Shown here one piece after another: positions 17,697 through 27,777 of a DNA stretch of 64,000 nucleotides. Position 1 is the first letter of the stretch. The number at the start of each line of letters is the position of its first letter. Location of the stretch: contig JAWKPF010000018.1 in NCBI GenBank assembly GCA_041390825.1, positions 19,675 through 83,674 of the forward strand, written 5' to 3'. Origin of the DNA: Thermomicrobiales bacterium. GTDB lineage: Bacteria > Chloroflexota > Chloroflexia > Thermomicrobiales > UBA6265. The notes beneath the pieces are model-generated. The model was given only the letters and a program-made list of their open reading frames with translations, was not told where the DNA came from and did not search any database. Position numbers and translations under genes: made by a program.

Positions 17697-17725
17697 TTCG
17701 AAGGCCCGAGGGCGTCGTGTATTAT
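17697..17725 (+). promoter_or_regulatory. Candidate promoter for the zinc-ribbon/beta-propeller gene
   Basis: TTCGAA (17697-17702), 17-nt spacer, TATTAT (17720-17725). The -35 matches at 3 of 6 and the -10 at 5 of 6 positions. It lies 41 nt before the ATG. Confidence 0.45.
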
Positions 17726-17766
17726 GGGAAGACGCCGGACGCGCGGACTCCCTGCTCGGTTGCACG

Positions 17767-19416
17767 ATGCCCTCATTTACTTCCTACCGCCTCCAAAATC
17801 AACAACTCGGCCCGAAAAAGACCTGCCCGAATTGTGGGCGCATGTTGCCGGCAACCCTGACGTTCTGCCCAAACTGCTCCGCCGACATGCGCAACGTCCC
17901 GGAAAACCTGCGCTCCTCGCAGGAACAGCGCACGCAGTTTCAGATTCCTTCCTTTCTCCTGACCGAGCCGACCAAACGCCGGTTCGACGAGGAAGGCATC
18001 GGCACCGGCGTTGTCTGGGTCGGGCTCATATTGATCGCCTTGCCAGTCGTCACGTCGAATCTTTCGCCACTCACGCTCGCATCCTGGGTGCTCGGGGTCA
18101 TCCTCACCGGATATGGCATAGCCAGAACCCGTGTCGACAGGCAATCGATGATGCGCTCGGGCATGGTCACCGCTGCAGCCGGACTGCTCACACTCGTTGT
18201 GATGGGCAACCACCTGTGGCGCCAGGAGCAGTCCCCGATCCCTGCCGATCCCGAGCTCGCGTCCCTGGCGCTCTCGCCGAGCAGTGAGGCGGAGGAGCTC
18301 GATGCGTCGCTGGCGTCTATCCTGACTGGATCGAATCCGATGTTCCGCGGGGCCCCGGCTCACACCGGCGTTCTGGCTGGCCCCGGGATCGATGGAAACC
18401 CCTACCGCAGTTGGCGCTATGACACGGGGGAGGACTTGCGCTCGACGCCGGCGATTGCAGGCGCCGTTGCCTATTTCGGCACGCGTGACGGCTATCTCGT
18501 TGCGCTCGATCTGCTGACCCGCAAGCCCAAGTGGACCTTCGATCTCGGCGGCTATCCCGTCACCGCGTCGCCTGCCGTCGACGGACGCACGGTTTACATC
18601 GGCAGTGGCTTCAACGCGTTCGCGGTCGATGCGGATACCGGCATTCAGCGCTGGAAATCCCAGATGGAGTACGCGGGCGAGTCCTCTCCGACTGTCGCGG
18701 ACGGCGTCGTCTACGTCGCCAGCAAGGAGAACCACCTCTACGCTTTCGATGCCGCATCCGGGGAACAGCTGTGGTCGTTCAAGACCGATGGACTGCTCTT
18801 TGGAACCCCCTCGATCGCCGAGGACGCCATCCTGATCGGAGGGGATGATGGTGATCTCTTCTCGATAAGCCGAGACAACGGCCACCTGCTCTGGAAGACC
18901 ACCCTCGATTCCGCCATCTATTCGACGCCAGCCATTAGCAACGGGCGCGTGTTTGTCACCACCGAAGGGCAGACGGTTTCGGCTGTCGATCTCGAAACGG
19001 GCGACCTGATCTGGAGCTATCCCGTTGGAGGCGCTTCGTCCCCAGCGGTGGCCGACGGCATTGTCTATGTCGGCAGCTCTGATGGCGCGCTCTACGCCAT
19101 CGATGCGGAGTCGGGCGGCACACCGATGTGGCTCTTTGCGACCGGGAACAAGACGGTTCAGTCACCCGTGATCGCGGGCGAGCATGTGGTCGTCGCGGCC
19201 GGCGCGATGCTCTACAGCCTCGATCGGGAAACCGGCGAGGTGGTCTGGCAATATCCGGTCGGTGACACGATCACCACCGAGCCAGTCATTCTCGACGGCT
19301 ATCTCTATGCGGGTGACAAGAACGGCTACTTCTACGCGCTCACCGGCGACGCCCACCTGGCCACGCCCGAGTCTGGCAGTGCCGGGAACAGCAACGGGAA
19401 ACCCGGATCGACATAG
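17767..19416 (+). CDS. Zinc-ribbon membrane protein with external PQQ-like beta-propeller
   Basis: 549 residues. Domains: a double-CxxC zinc ribbon (CPNCGRMLP and CPNCSADM, residues 19-41), a membrane region of two to three helices at about 78-155, then seven or so repeats of the PQQ-like propeller, each of the type YLVALDLLTRKPKWTFDL or LYAFDAASGEQLWSF. This is a BamB-like fold; no quinone-binding residues can be assigned. A cytoplasmic zinc ribbon joined to an exported propeller suggests an envelope sensor or scaffold. It follows the glycolipid genes but has its own promoter, and ends at a strong terminator. Confidence 0.82.
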   Translation: MPSFTSYRLQNQQLGPKKTCPNCGRMLPATLTFCPNCSADMRNVPENLRSSQEQRTQFQIPSFLLTEPTKRRFDEEGIGTGVVWVGLILIALPVVTSNLSPLTLASWVLGVILTGYGIARTRVDRQSMMRSGMVTAAAGLLTLVVMGNHLWRQEQSPIPADPELASLALSPSSEAEELDASLASILTGSNPMFRGAPAHTGVLAGPGIDGNPYRSWRYDTGEDLRSTPAIAGAVAYFGTRDGYLVALDLLTRKPKWTFDLGGYPVTASPAVDGRTVYIGSGFNAFAVDADTGIQRWKSQMEYAGESSPTVADGVVYVASKENHLYAFDAASGEQLWSFKTDGLLFGTPSIAEDAILIGGDDGDLFSISRDNGHLLWKTTLDSAIYSTPAISNGRVFVTTEGQTVSAVDLETGDLIWSYPVGGASSPAVADGIVYVGSSDGALYAIDAESGGTPMWLFATGNKTVQSPVIAGEHVVVAAGAMLYSLDRETGEVVWQYPVGDTITTEPVILDGYLYAGDKNGYFYALTGDAHLATPESGSAGNSNGKPGST

Positions 19417-19421
19417 ACGAA

Positions 19422-19453
19422 GAGCGCGCGGGCCGAGTTCGGCCCACGCGCTC
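19422..19453. terminator. Bidirectional terminator hairpin
   Basis: Arms 19422-19436 and 19439-19453 pair at 14 of 15 positions. It sits between the convergent stops of the propeller gene (19416) and the thiamine-diphosphate enzyme (19465). There is no clear U-tract on either strand, but the location and stability fit a shared terminator. Confidence 0.6.
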
Positions 19454-19464
19454 CGGATAGCGTC

Positions 19465-21132
19465 CTATCGCAGTTTCAGCGTTTTCCATGGGTCCGGCAT
19501 TGCCGGAACCGGAACTTCGATGAGGGTCGGTTCGTCCGCGCGGATGGCATCCGCCAGGTGCTGCGCCAACTGATCGGGCGACTCGGCCCGGCGACCCGTG
19601 ACACCGAACGACTCCGCCAGCTTCACGTAGTCTGGATTGACGAGATCTGACGCAATCTGGCGCCCGCCCATATCGACCTGCTGAATGCGCTTGACATTGC
19701 CATAGGCGTTGTCATTGAAAACGATGGTGATCAGTCCGATGTTGTGCTGCACCAACGTCGAAAGCTCGTTCAGGGTGAAACCGAAGCCACCGTCGCCGTT
19801 CATAGATACGACCGGAACATCTGGCTTGCCAACCTTCGCGCCCATGGCAAGCGTGAAACCGAACCCCAGCGTTCCCTGATAGCCGCAACCGAGATAGGTG
19901 TTCGGCTTGTAGACGGGGTACCCAAGGTTCGACCAGTAGCCAAGCTGGGTCATCTCGCCGACCAATACCCCGTCTTCCGGCAAGGTTTGCCGAATCGCCT
20001 TGGAGTAGCTGGCCTGCGGTTCGATCGACTCGACCCTTGCTTGCAGACTCGCCTTGAGCTCGCGGATCGCCGTCAGCTTCTCACGATCGAGCGCGCGATC
20101 GGGTGAAACCGCGTCGACCAGAGCCGCCAACGCGGCTTTGGCGTCGGCTTCGATCTCGATCGTCGCGCGGCAGTTGCGCACGATTTCTTCGGGATCGATG
20201 TCGATGCGGATCAGCGTCTGATCGGGCCGCACCTCGATCGGGTCGCTCACCGGACCCAGGAAACGTGTGCCGACTGCCAGGATCACATCGGCGCTCGGGC
20301 GCAGTTCCTTGTCGGCCAGCTGACCGACTGAGAGATCATCGCGATCGTCGATCACGCCCTTGCCATTGCGAGAGGCAATGATCGGCGCCTGGAGCATCCG
20401 GGCCAGTTCCAGCAGTTCCGGTCCTGCATTGGCAACAACCGAGCCACCGCCGGTATAGATCAACGGGTTCTTGGCGCCGTTCAGCGCCTTGGCAGCTTTC
20501 GCGATCAAGTCCGGATCGCCGGCGAATCGCGAGCGCTTGGCGACCGGAGGCCCAATGGTCACCTCGCCCGAAGCAAAAAAGATATCGGGCGGGACTTCGA
20601 CGTATGTTGGCCGCGGACGGCCGGAACGGATCTCGCTAAGCGCCCGGTCGAGCGCGCCGGGAATCTCTGCCGGCGTGTTGGCGCGTGCCTGGAACTTGGT
20701 GAACGAACGAGCCATGCCGAGTTGATCGGGAATCTCGTGCAACAGCCCCCGGCCAACGCCGATCATGTCGGAGCGAATCTGCCCGGTGAGGCAAAGGACG
20801 GAGGAGTTGCAGGCGTATGCAGTCGCAAGCGCCGCTGATGCGTTCATGACGCCGGGACCCGGTACGACGACGCAGACACCTTCTTTTCCGGTGACACGCG
20901 AATACCCGTCGGCCATATAGGCGGTCGCCTGCTCGTGGCGGGTGTGAATGACGCGAATCGCATCCTGGTTCTCGTAGAAGGCGTTGAAGAGACCGTCGAG
21001 CTGTACGCCGGGAAGGCCAAAGACGGTATCGACGCCATTCTGCTTCAGGGTTTCGACCGCCGCTTCGCCTCCGGTCAGAGTGCGGGGGACATTGGATTCG
21101 ACGGTTTCCCTGGTGACGACGGCTGAACTCAC
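19465..21132 (-). CDS. Thiamine-diphosphate-dependent enzyme, acetolactate synthase large-subunit family
   Basis: 555 residues. Conserved features: catalytic Glu in HTRHEQATAYMADGYSR, GPGVMNASAAL, the central FAD/ADP-like domain (ILAVGTRFLGP), and the C-terminal ThDP motif from NGDGGFGF to NDNAYGN. The gene stands alone with no ilvN small-subunit or ilvC neighbour, so it could be a catabolic decarboxylase or glyoxylate carboligase-type member rather than IlvB. GTG 21132 is preceded by AAAGGGA at 6 nt; the longer ATG at 21171 has none. Confidence 0.85.
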   Translation of the reverse strand: MSSAVVTRETVESNVPRTLTGGEAAVETLKQNGVDTVFGLPGVQLDGLFNAFYENQDAIRVIHTRHEQATAYMADGYSRVTGKEGVCVVVPGPGVMNASAALATAYACNSSVLCLTGQIRSDMIGVGRGLLHEIPDQLGMARSFTKFQARANTPAEIPGALDRALSEIRSGRPRPTYVEVPPDIFFASGEVTIGPPVAKRSRFAGDPDLIAKAAKALNGAKNPLIYTGGGSVVANAGPELLELARMLQAPIIASRNGKGVIDDRDDLSVGQLADKELRPSADVILAVGTRFLGPVSDPIEVRPDQTLIRIDIDPEEIVRNCRATIEIEADAKAALAALVDAVSPDRALDREKLTAIRELKASLQARVESIEPQASYSKAIRQTLPEDGVLVGEMTQLGYWSNLGYPVYKPNTYLGCGYQGTLGFGFTLAMGAKVGKPDVPVVSMNGDGGFGFTLNELSTLVQHNIGLITIVFNDNAYGNVKRIQQVDMGGRQIASDLVNPDYVKLAESFGVTGRRAESPDQLAQHLADAIRADEPTLIEVPVPAMPDPWKTLKLR

Positions 21133-21253
21133 GCTGTTCCCTTTCTGAAATGTGTCAACCGGCGCCTGCAACAGTGGATGGCAAACCGGCGCACAGATTG
21201 TACGTGCCGATCGGAAACCCGTAGCAGATCGATTCAGTTATCGACGGATGTGG

Positions 21254-22301
21254 TCAGATTCGTCCCGCAGCTCGTGCGGCGCCCAGGGCAGCGATGACCG
21301 TATCCAGGTGCACCACGAATTCTGCGGTGATTTCCAGCCGATGCCGCAACGGAGGATCGGACTCGAGCTCTCTGGTGTTGCTCCAGCCGCCATCAGCGTC
21401 CTGCACCTCCGCGAACCATTCACCCATGCGCGCGATCCACGGAACATACACCTCGTCACCGGTCGCCAGGTAAAGCAATCCCGACCCCCAGGCGCTCTTG
21501 CAAACTTGCTTGGTGTCGAACTGCTCTTCGCACGAATTCATGGAAAACTGCTGATAGCGGCGCGCGTATTCGAGCCAACGGCGCTCACCCGTCGCCATGA
21601 AGAGCTGCGTCAGGAAACGACGCCGCAATCCCTCCGTTGTAGAAGAACTGAAACGGCTGCTGCGCTCTTGCACGACGCCGTCGGTCGAGGCTGGTCGGGG
21701 TCCCGGTCAGCAGGCCATTGCTCGTCCAGATGGTGTAGAGGCGATCCGGCAACTCGGGTTGGGCATCCCACAACCGCGCGAACCACTCACCGGTCTTGCG
21801 GGCGAGGTCGAGGTTTCCGGTGATGACCGACGACATGCCAAATTGCGCGGTTGGAAAAAGGAGCTGCGGATCGGTGGGTCCGGTGCGTTCACGCGTCATG
21901 ACGACTCCACCGGAGTCTGGGTCGTGGAACCGCGCTGCATATGTCATGGACTTACGCGCGATGTCGAACCGGCGCATCAGCCAGGCGCCATAAGCAAGGA
22001 TGGTCTCGGGATACGTGTTAGTCGTGCGATTCGCGTCTGCATCCCACTCCAAACCGCCGTGAAACTGGCCGTCTTGGCCCAGACCGGTGCGTTCGATCCA
22101 GTCGAGGACCGCCGCGGCGGTGGAGGTCTCTCCGCTTACCGCCAGGGCCCAGGGAATGCGATACCAGGTGACACGGCCGCCGAAGTCGTCAGCAACGCTG
22201 CCGTCTGTGTCGATGTGCCTCAACAGGAACGCGACCCCACGCGAGCGGGAATCCTCGATCCGGGACAAGAGCTCGCCGGTGACCGATTCGGTGGTCGTCA
22301 T
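21254..22301 (-). pseudogene. Alpha/alpha-toroid protein (prenyltransferase/hexosaminidase-like fold), frameshifted
   Basis: One gene split by a frameshift near 21612. Upstream part: start ATG 22301 with GAGGGA 5 nt before, reading to FFYNGGIAAS; downstream part continues FLTQLFMATGERRWLEYARR. Removing one C of a CC pair joins them, giving about 348 residues. The helical repeats, with WYRIPWALAVSG, TYPETILAYGAWLMRR and GSGLLYLATGDEVY, resemble six-hairpin alpha/alpha barrels or terpene-cyclase-like toroids; I cannot assign a reaction. It ends a peptide-transporter operon (17 nt after oppC). It lies in a block where most genes are frameshifted. Confidence 0.7.
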
Positions 22302-22318
22302 GGAGTCCCTCGCTTCGA

Positions 22319-23203
22319 TCACAGGCGGCGTACGCGCGGATCGAGCCGGTCGCGCAGGCCATCGCCAAACGTGTTCAATGAAAGGACGAGCAGGAAGATG
22401 CAAATCCCCGGGGCCAGCACGTACCAGGGCGCTTGTTGGGGATAGCTCTGGGCGTTCTTGAGCATCGTGCCCCAGGTGGCGGTCGGTGGCTGAACCCCGA
22501 GACCCAGATAACTCAGTCCAGCTTCCACCAATACGGCCACCGCCATGGTCAACGTCACCTGCACCAGAATGGCCGGGAGCGCATTCGGCAGGATATGTCG
22601 CCAGAGCAACCGGCTGCCAGTTGCCCCGATTGCCCGGCTGGCGGTAACGAAATCCTCTTCCTTGAGCGCCAACACGCTGGCCCGGACGAGGCGGGCAAAC
22701 CGCGGAATGAAGATGATCCCAACCGTCAGGATGATGCTCTGCTGCGATGCGCCCCGCGCCGCCACGATCAGAATGGCGAACAGCACGCTCGGGAAGGCCA
22801 GCAGTGCGTCCTGCAAACGCATGAGCACACTATCGACCCAACCGCCTCGGTACCCGGCAATCAATCCAACCGGAATGCCGATTGCCATAGCGATCAACAC
22901 GCCAATTCCGGAAATCACGAACTCGATGCGCGCGCCATAGACAACCCGGCTGTAAATGTCGCGACCGTATTCGTCGGTTCCAAACCAATAGGAGCGAGAC
23001 GGCGGATGCAGCAGGTCGACACCGATTTTGTTTGGATCGTGTGTTGCGAAGAGCGCAGGCGCCACTCCCCAGGCGAGGAAGAGCAGCAACACGAGCGCCG
23101 AAACGATCAACACCGGATCCGCTTTTCCGCCGAAGATGCGCCAGCTCAGCGAACGCTTCTGGCCCCCGAGTGGAAGCTGCACCGGATCGAGCGACGCGTC
23201 CAT
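22319..23203 (-). CDS. Peptide/oligopeptide-type ABC transporter permease (OppC/DppC)
   Basis: 294 residues, the only gene of this transporter with an intact frame. N-terminal OppC leader segment with one helix, LLHPPSRSYWFGTDEYGRDIYSRVVYGAR as the family signature region, then five helices; the EAA loop is seen in ASRAIGATGSRLLWRHILPNALP. It forms the pore with the OppB homologue encoded just upstream (3-nt gap). No dppD/dppF ATPase gene is present in this cluster, so ATPases must come from elsewhere. Confidence 0.9.
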   Translation of the reverse strand: MDASLDPVQLPLGGQKRSLSWRIFGGKADPVLIVSALVLLLFLAWGVAPALFATHDPNKIGVDLLHPPSRSYWFGTDEYGRDIYSRVVYGARIEFVISGIGVLIAMAIGIPVGLIAGYRGGWVDSVLMRLQDALLAFPSVLFAILIVAARGASQQSIILTVGIIFIPRFARLVRASVLALKEEDFVTASRAIGATGSRLLWRHILPNALPAILVQVTLTMAVAVLVEAGLSYLGLGVQPPTATWGTMLKNAQSYPQQAPWYVLAPGICIFLLVLSLNTFGDGLRDRLDPRVRRL

Positions 23204-23206
23204 CGC

Positions 23207-24156
23207 CTACGACACCCGCATACGCGGGTTGAGGAACCCATATGCAATGTCGGTCAACAGATTGGCCAGGATGAGGCCGATCGTCACGAACAACACCGAA
23301 GTTTGGACCAGGGGATAGTCACGGTCGAAGATCGCCTGCACCGTTAGCCAGCCGACCCCTGACCAACCAAACACCTGCTCGATGATGACCGCGCCGCCCA
23401 GCAGCGCGCCGATTTCCAGCCCTGCCACGGTCAACACCGGGATGAGCGCGTTCTTCATGGCGTGCCGCATGATGACCGTTTTCTCGCGCAGTCCCTTCGC
23501 CCTGGCGGTGCGAACATAGTCGGCGCCAAGCACCTGGATCATGTCCGAGCGCAGGAAGCGCATTAGCGTCGCAGCGAGATAGGTGCCCAGCGTAATGGAT
23601 GGCAGAATCAGCCGTTTGAGGTTTTCGGCCGGATCCCCTTCCGAAAGGGAACATATCCGGACGCCGGGAGCCATCCCAGCCGGACAATGAAAATCAGAAT
23701 CAGCGTCAAGCCCAGCCAAAAACCCGCAGCCAATCCAGCGCTGACAAAGCCCATGGCCGCCCGGTCGATCAGGGATCCGCGTTTGATTGCCGCCAAGACT
23801 CCGAGCGGCACTGCCAGGAGCAACGCGAAGATGGTCGCGCCGATCACGAGTTCCAGCGTGGCTGGCAACTTCTGCATGAAGAGATCGATGGTCGGCCGCT
23901 TGTTCTTGAGCGAATTGCCGAAATCGCCTTGCGCGAGATCCTGTATCCAGTACAGGTACTGCACCGGGATTGGTTTGGTCAGTCCTGACCTCACGCAGCG
24001 CTTCGAGCTTGGGGAGGTTCTCGGGTTTGGCGGCTTCCCGCCCCATTTGCATAGCGGCCGCCGCCTGGCGCCATGCGAATGAGTCCAAAGACAAGCATCG
24101 AAACGATGATCATCGTCGATGGCCTGCAGGATTCGACTGGCGGCAAAGCGGGCCAT
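23207..24156 (-). pseudogene. Peptide-type ABC transporter permease (OppB/DppB), four frameshifts
   Basis: Family segments occur in all three frames in the correct order: MARFAASRILQA, then STMIIVSMLVFGLIRMAPGG, MQMGREAAKPENLPKLEALRE, GLTKPIPVQYLYWIQDLAQG with the following helices, and DPAENLKRLILPSITLGTYL to the end, including the EAA loop VRTARAKGLREKTVIMRHAMKN. The shifts lie near 24115, 24060, 23990 and 23638. The last is restored by adding one G to a GGGG run. No in-frame nonsense mutation is needed to explain the breaks, so indel sequencing errors are likelier than decay. The full protein would be about 316 residues. Confidence 0.8.
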
Positions 24157-24218
24157 GCAACTCCGGGAACGTGCGCGGCGCCGTCAACCCGGACGGCGCC
24201 GCGCAGTGAGGGCGTTTC

Positions 24219-25784
24219 CTATCCCTCGCTGATGGTGGTGTCGTTGAGCAGCACCAGCTCAGCGAGTTGATTCCCCAATTCGAACATTGGCGCGGTCACC
24301 GAGACCTTCGGCGTCTCCTGGATGACCATGATCGGCAGTTCTTCGACGAAGAGCTGCTGCATACGGGCATATTGCTCCTTGCGCTCATCGAGATCGAGCG
24401 TCTCGTTCGCGCTCACCGCCAGTGCAGCCGCTTCCTCGTTGGTCCAGCCGTCGGTCAGATGCGGTTGCAGACCGAGACTGACGAAGTAGTTCGGATCGGC
24501 AAACCCTGGGAAGACGTTCCAGATGACATCGTAGGTATGGTTGAGGTAGTTATCGAGCCAGACCGAAAGTTCCTGGATTTCGATGTTGAGCTTGACACCA
24601 GCCTCGGCCAGTCCAGCCTGCCAAATGGTCGCCGCCTGCTCACCTTCCGGGTAGCCCTGAATGCCAAGCACGGTGAACTCCAGGTCGGCCGCGCCTTCCT
24701 CCTCGAGAATGGCCTTGGCGGCGGCGGGATCATAGTCATACCCAGGCACATCGGCATACGCCCAACTGTCCATCCCGACGAAGGTCCATTTCGGCGCGCC
24801 GCCGCCGGCATAGACCACCTGCTGCACCGCGTTCTTGTCGAGGCACATGGCGAGCGCCTGGCGAACGCGGGCATTGGTGCGGATGGTTTCGTGGTTCTTG
24901 CCCAGCATCTCGAAAAGCGGAATGCTGCTGGTGGGCACATTGATGACCACCACGCTGTCATCACCTTCCAGCGCGGTCGACTGCGTTACCGGAATGTTCA
25001 GCACTCCCTGGACATCGCCCGATTTCAGGTTCGTGATGGAAACCTGCGGATCGGGAAGGATGTTGAAACGCAATGTCGCGACGCCCGGGCCTTCGCCATA
25101 GTAGCCGTCATAGGCTTCGAGCGAGATGTGATCGTTCGGCACCCATTCGACGAACTTGAATGGTCCGGAGCCGATTGGGGTGTTCTCGATATCGGCAGCA
25201 ATCGCTTCGGAAATGATCGCAATCTGGGTCAACCCGTCGAGAAAATCTGCCTGCACCGCGGAGAGTTTGATGCTGATGGTCTGATCGTCGATGACCTCAT
25301 ACGATGCGACGTTGGTCAGCCGGCTCGACCAAACCGTCTCTTTCTCGACCACACGGCCAAACGAGAATTCGACATCTGCCGCGGTCACAGGTGTGCCGTC
25401 GTGATAGGTCGCTCTCAACCAGTAGCGATCGTAGTCGTGTCGTCCGGGTTCTTCCATGACGCCGCCAAATCACCCACATAGGTGAGAGATCGCCTGCATG
25501 TCACACCAGTATAGCTAGAACACCGGCTTACGGCATCATATCGTAGGCGGCAAAGTTCAGCTCACTTGCGGACCAGAGCAATCGATATCGCTTCGGCTGC
25601 GATCCACGAGCGCGCCCAGGCGCGACGCCCTGGCGGCAGCGCGCAATGCATCAGCCTGAGACGTCGCGATGGCGCCAAGCGCGCCCACGCTCACTCCAGC
25701 CGCGGCCGCACGAACCAGCAGTTGCCGCCGGTCGATCCGCCCAGTGAAGAATTCCTGCATCAACGTACGTGCGTGATCGGTCAT
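24219..25784 (-). pseudogene. Tat-exported peptide-type solute-binding protein (SBP_bac_5), frameshifted near the N-terminus
   Basis: ATG 25784 follows GGAGG and encodes a Tat leader: TGRIDRRQLLVRAAAAGVSV and a hydrophobic Ala/Gly stretch. The mature domain is continuous from 25457 down to 24219, with YHDGTPVTAADVEFSF, GSGPFKFVEW and the typical C-terminal lobe. Between 25600 and 25400 the coding signal changes frame several times (ELNFAAYDMMP, then GDLAASWKNPDDTT, then WLRATYHDG), and one frame meets stops. The distance between leader and mature domain is normal, so nothing large is missing. Joined length about 521 residues. It would feed the OppB/OppC permease. Confidence 0.8.
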
Positions 25785-25877
25785 TGGTCGTTCCTCCGTG
25801 AACGAGCCTGCAGTTTCCGGCTCGTTCGCATGCTGATTGCGCTCGTCGCGGAGCGTTGCACGAAATCACAAATGCCT

Positions 25878-26755
25878 TTACGAATCGTTACACCAAGCGC
25901 CGTGACTGTCAACGCGATATCCAGTTCGAGCTAGTTCGGAAGATCGCCGCTCGAACACAAGGAGTCCAGCAATCGACGCCAGGATCGCAAGACCAAGCAA
26001 GACGAGCAGGTTCGTCGTCGGGATCGTGCCGTGCGCCAATGCGGTCGGCGGATCGTAGTAGTCGAAGATCGAAAGCGGCTGCAGCGGCTTCAGGAAGTTC
26101 CAAAGGGTAGAAAAGTAGTCGATCACATACGAGACGATCAACAGAAAACCAGCCGCCCAGCCCACCGCCTGCCCCATGTGGTCGGCACGCGCGCGGAAAC
26201 CAGCAGCGCCACCCCGGCAATCGCGAGCGCCAGAAGGAACGAGGTTCCAACCTGCGCGACAAAGTGGCGATTGTCCATCGTTCCATCAGGCTTGGCGATG
26301 AGAATACCGGCGATGTTCCCCAGCGACGCCACAATGGAAACCCACAGGGCAATCAGCACCACCGTCAGCACCCGGGCGAAATAGAACTGTCTCCGGGAGA
26401 CGGGCCGCGACAGCGAAACCTGCACCTGCCCGCTCTCCATCTCTCCCGCCAAACCACGCGCCGCGATCCAGATCACCACTGCCGAGACGAGCAGGTGATA
26501 GACAGGGTGGGTGAACCCGAGCGCCAGAAATCCCGGCAACCCGACCTGTTCGACGACCTCTGGCGTGACGTTCAGCAACGCCAGGAAGGGTTTCGGCACC
26601 AAATCCATGATGGAAACGAGTTGATCGAGATTGCCAAAGGCGTCGATCGCGACTGGTTGGATGTACTCGAACACGAACAACCCGATCGTGAGAGCGATCA
26701 AGCCGCCCCGCGACCTGCGGATCAACTGCCCCGCCAGCGTCAGCACCGTTCTCAC
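25878..26755 (-). pseudogene. ABC-2 type membrane permease, one frameshift
   Basis: GTG 26755 overlaps the end of the ATPase gene by 4 nt. The first part has helices GGLIALTIGLFVFEYI, FLALGFTHPVYHLLVSAVVI and a SRPVSRRQFYFARVLTVVLI motif typical of ABC-2 exporters. Near 26180 the frame changes and continues DHMGQAVGWAAGFLLIVSYV to the stop. Adding one G (GTGCC to GTGGCC) restores it, giving about 292 residues with six membrane helices. It pairs with the ATPase to export an unknown substrate. Opposite to an import role of the next operon. Confidence 0.78.
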
Positions 26756-27666
26756 CGTGGACCCGGACCTGACCCGTAGAATCCGGCGAAGATGTCGTTC
26801 AGGCTTGGCGGCGCGATGGTGACCGACTCCACTTGCCATTGGCCCAGGAACGCCAGCAGCTCGTTTGGATCGTGATCCACGAGCAGGGACAGCGCCCGGC
26901 CGTTGCGAGAGATCACTTCGGCCCCAGGGATGACCACAGATGCGTCGAGTGGCCGCGCCAGCAGAATCTCAGCCCGTCGTCGGTGCTGCGCGCGCAGACC
27001 TTCGATCGATTCCTCTTGCACCAATCGCCCTTCCCGCACGATAGCCACGCGCTCGCAGAGCCGATCGACCTCGCCCAGGTCATGGGATGACATGAAATGG
27101 TGCGTCCCGCGGCGTGACAATCGAGTAGGTGCGCTTCGAACGCGCGCTGGATCAGCGGGTCGAGCCCGTCGGTTGGCTCGTCCAGGATCAGCAGTTCAGG
27201 ATCGTGCTGGGTCGCGGCGATGAGCGCCAGCTTCTGGCGCATGCCCTTGGAATAGGTTTTGAGGGGACGACCCAATGCTGCTTTCGACAGCTCGAGCAGA
27301 TCGAGCAGTCGCCGTTGAAGCGGCGCGTCGGAACCCGAAAGCCTGGCAGCGAACGCAAGTTGGTCTGCTCCGGTGAGCTCGGGGAAGAGCGAATCGGATT
27401 GCACCAGATAGCCAACATGCGACCGGGCTCGCACGCCATCGGTCCAGGTGTCGTGCCCGAACATGCGGCTCGAACCACGCGTCGGCTTGATGAATCCCAT
27501 CAGGGAGCCGAATCGTAGTCGTCTTTCCCGCGCCGTTTGGGCCAAGAAAGCCATAGAGGGCGCCACGCTGCACAGTCAGGGAAAGGTCTGAGAGAGCGTC
27601 GACTCCGGAATAGGTCTTGGTGAGTCCCGTGGTCTCGATGGCGGGGCCGGTTCCGGAGCTGCTCAT
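26752..27666 (-). pseudogene. ABC-2 exporter ATP-binding protein, two frameshifts
   Basis: The domain order is complete when frames are joined: Walker A GPNGAGKTTTIRL, then LMGFIKPTRGSSRMFGHDTW, signature TYSKGMRQKLALI, Walker B LLILDEPTDGLDPL, H-loop SSHDLGEVDRLCERVAI, and a C-terminal regulatory tail ending DIFAGFYGSG. Breaks lie at the GGG run 27503-27505 (one base too many) and the AAA run 27095-27097 (one base too few). Correcting both gives about 304 residues. It overlaps its permease gene by 4 nt. Confidence 0.82.
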
Positions 27667-27733
27667 CCGGTGAGCGTAGCATTTCGCCGGACGTCAGAGC
27701 CCAATGGCATGGTCTGGCGGCGATCGGTCCATG

Positions 27734-27742
27734 TGGTATAAG
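27734..27742 (+). promoter_or_regulatory. Extended -10 upstream of the zinc-ribbon/SH3-like gene
   Basis: TGG-TATAAG, with the hexamer at 27737-27742, lies 36 nt before the GTG start. No good -35. Extended -10 form matches others in the window. Confidence 0.4.
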
Positions 27743-27777
27743 CAACCCCGAGCGTTCGGACTTGGGCAGGAGCGGCG

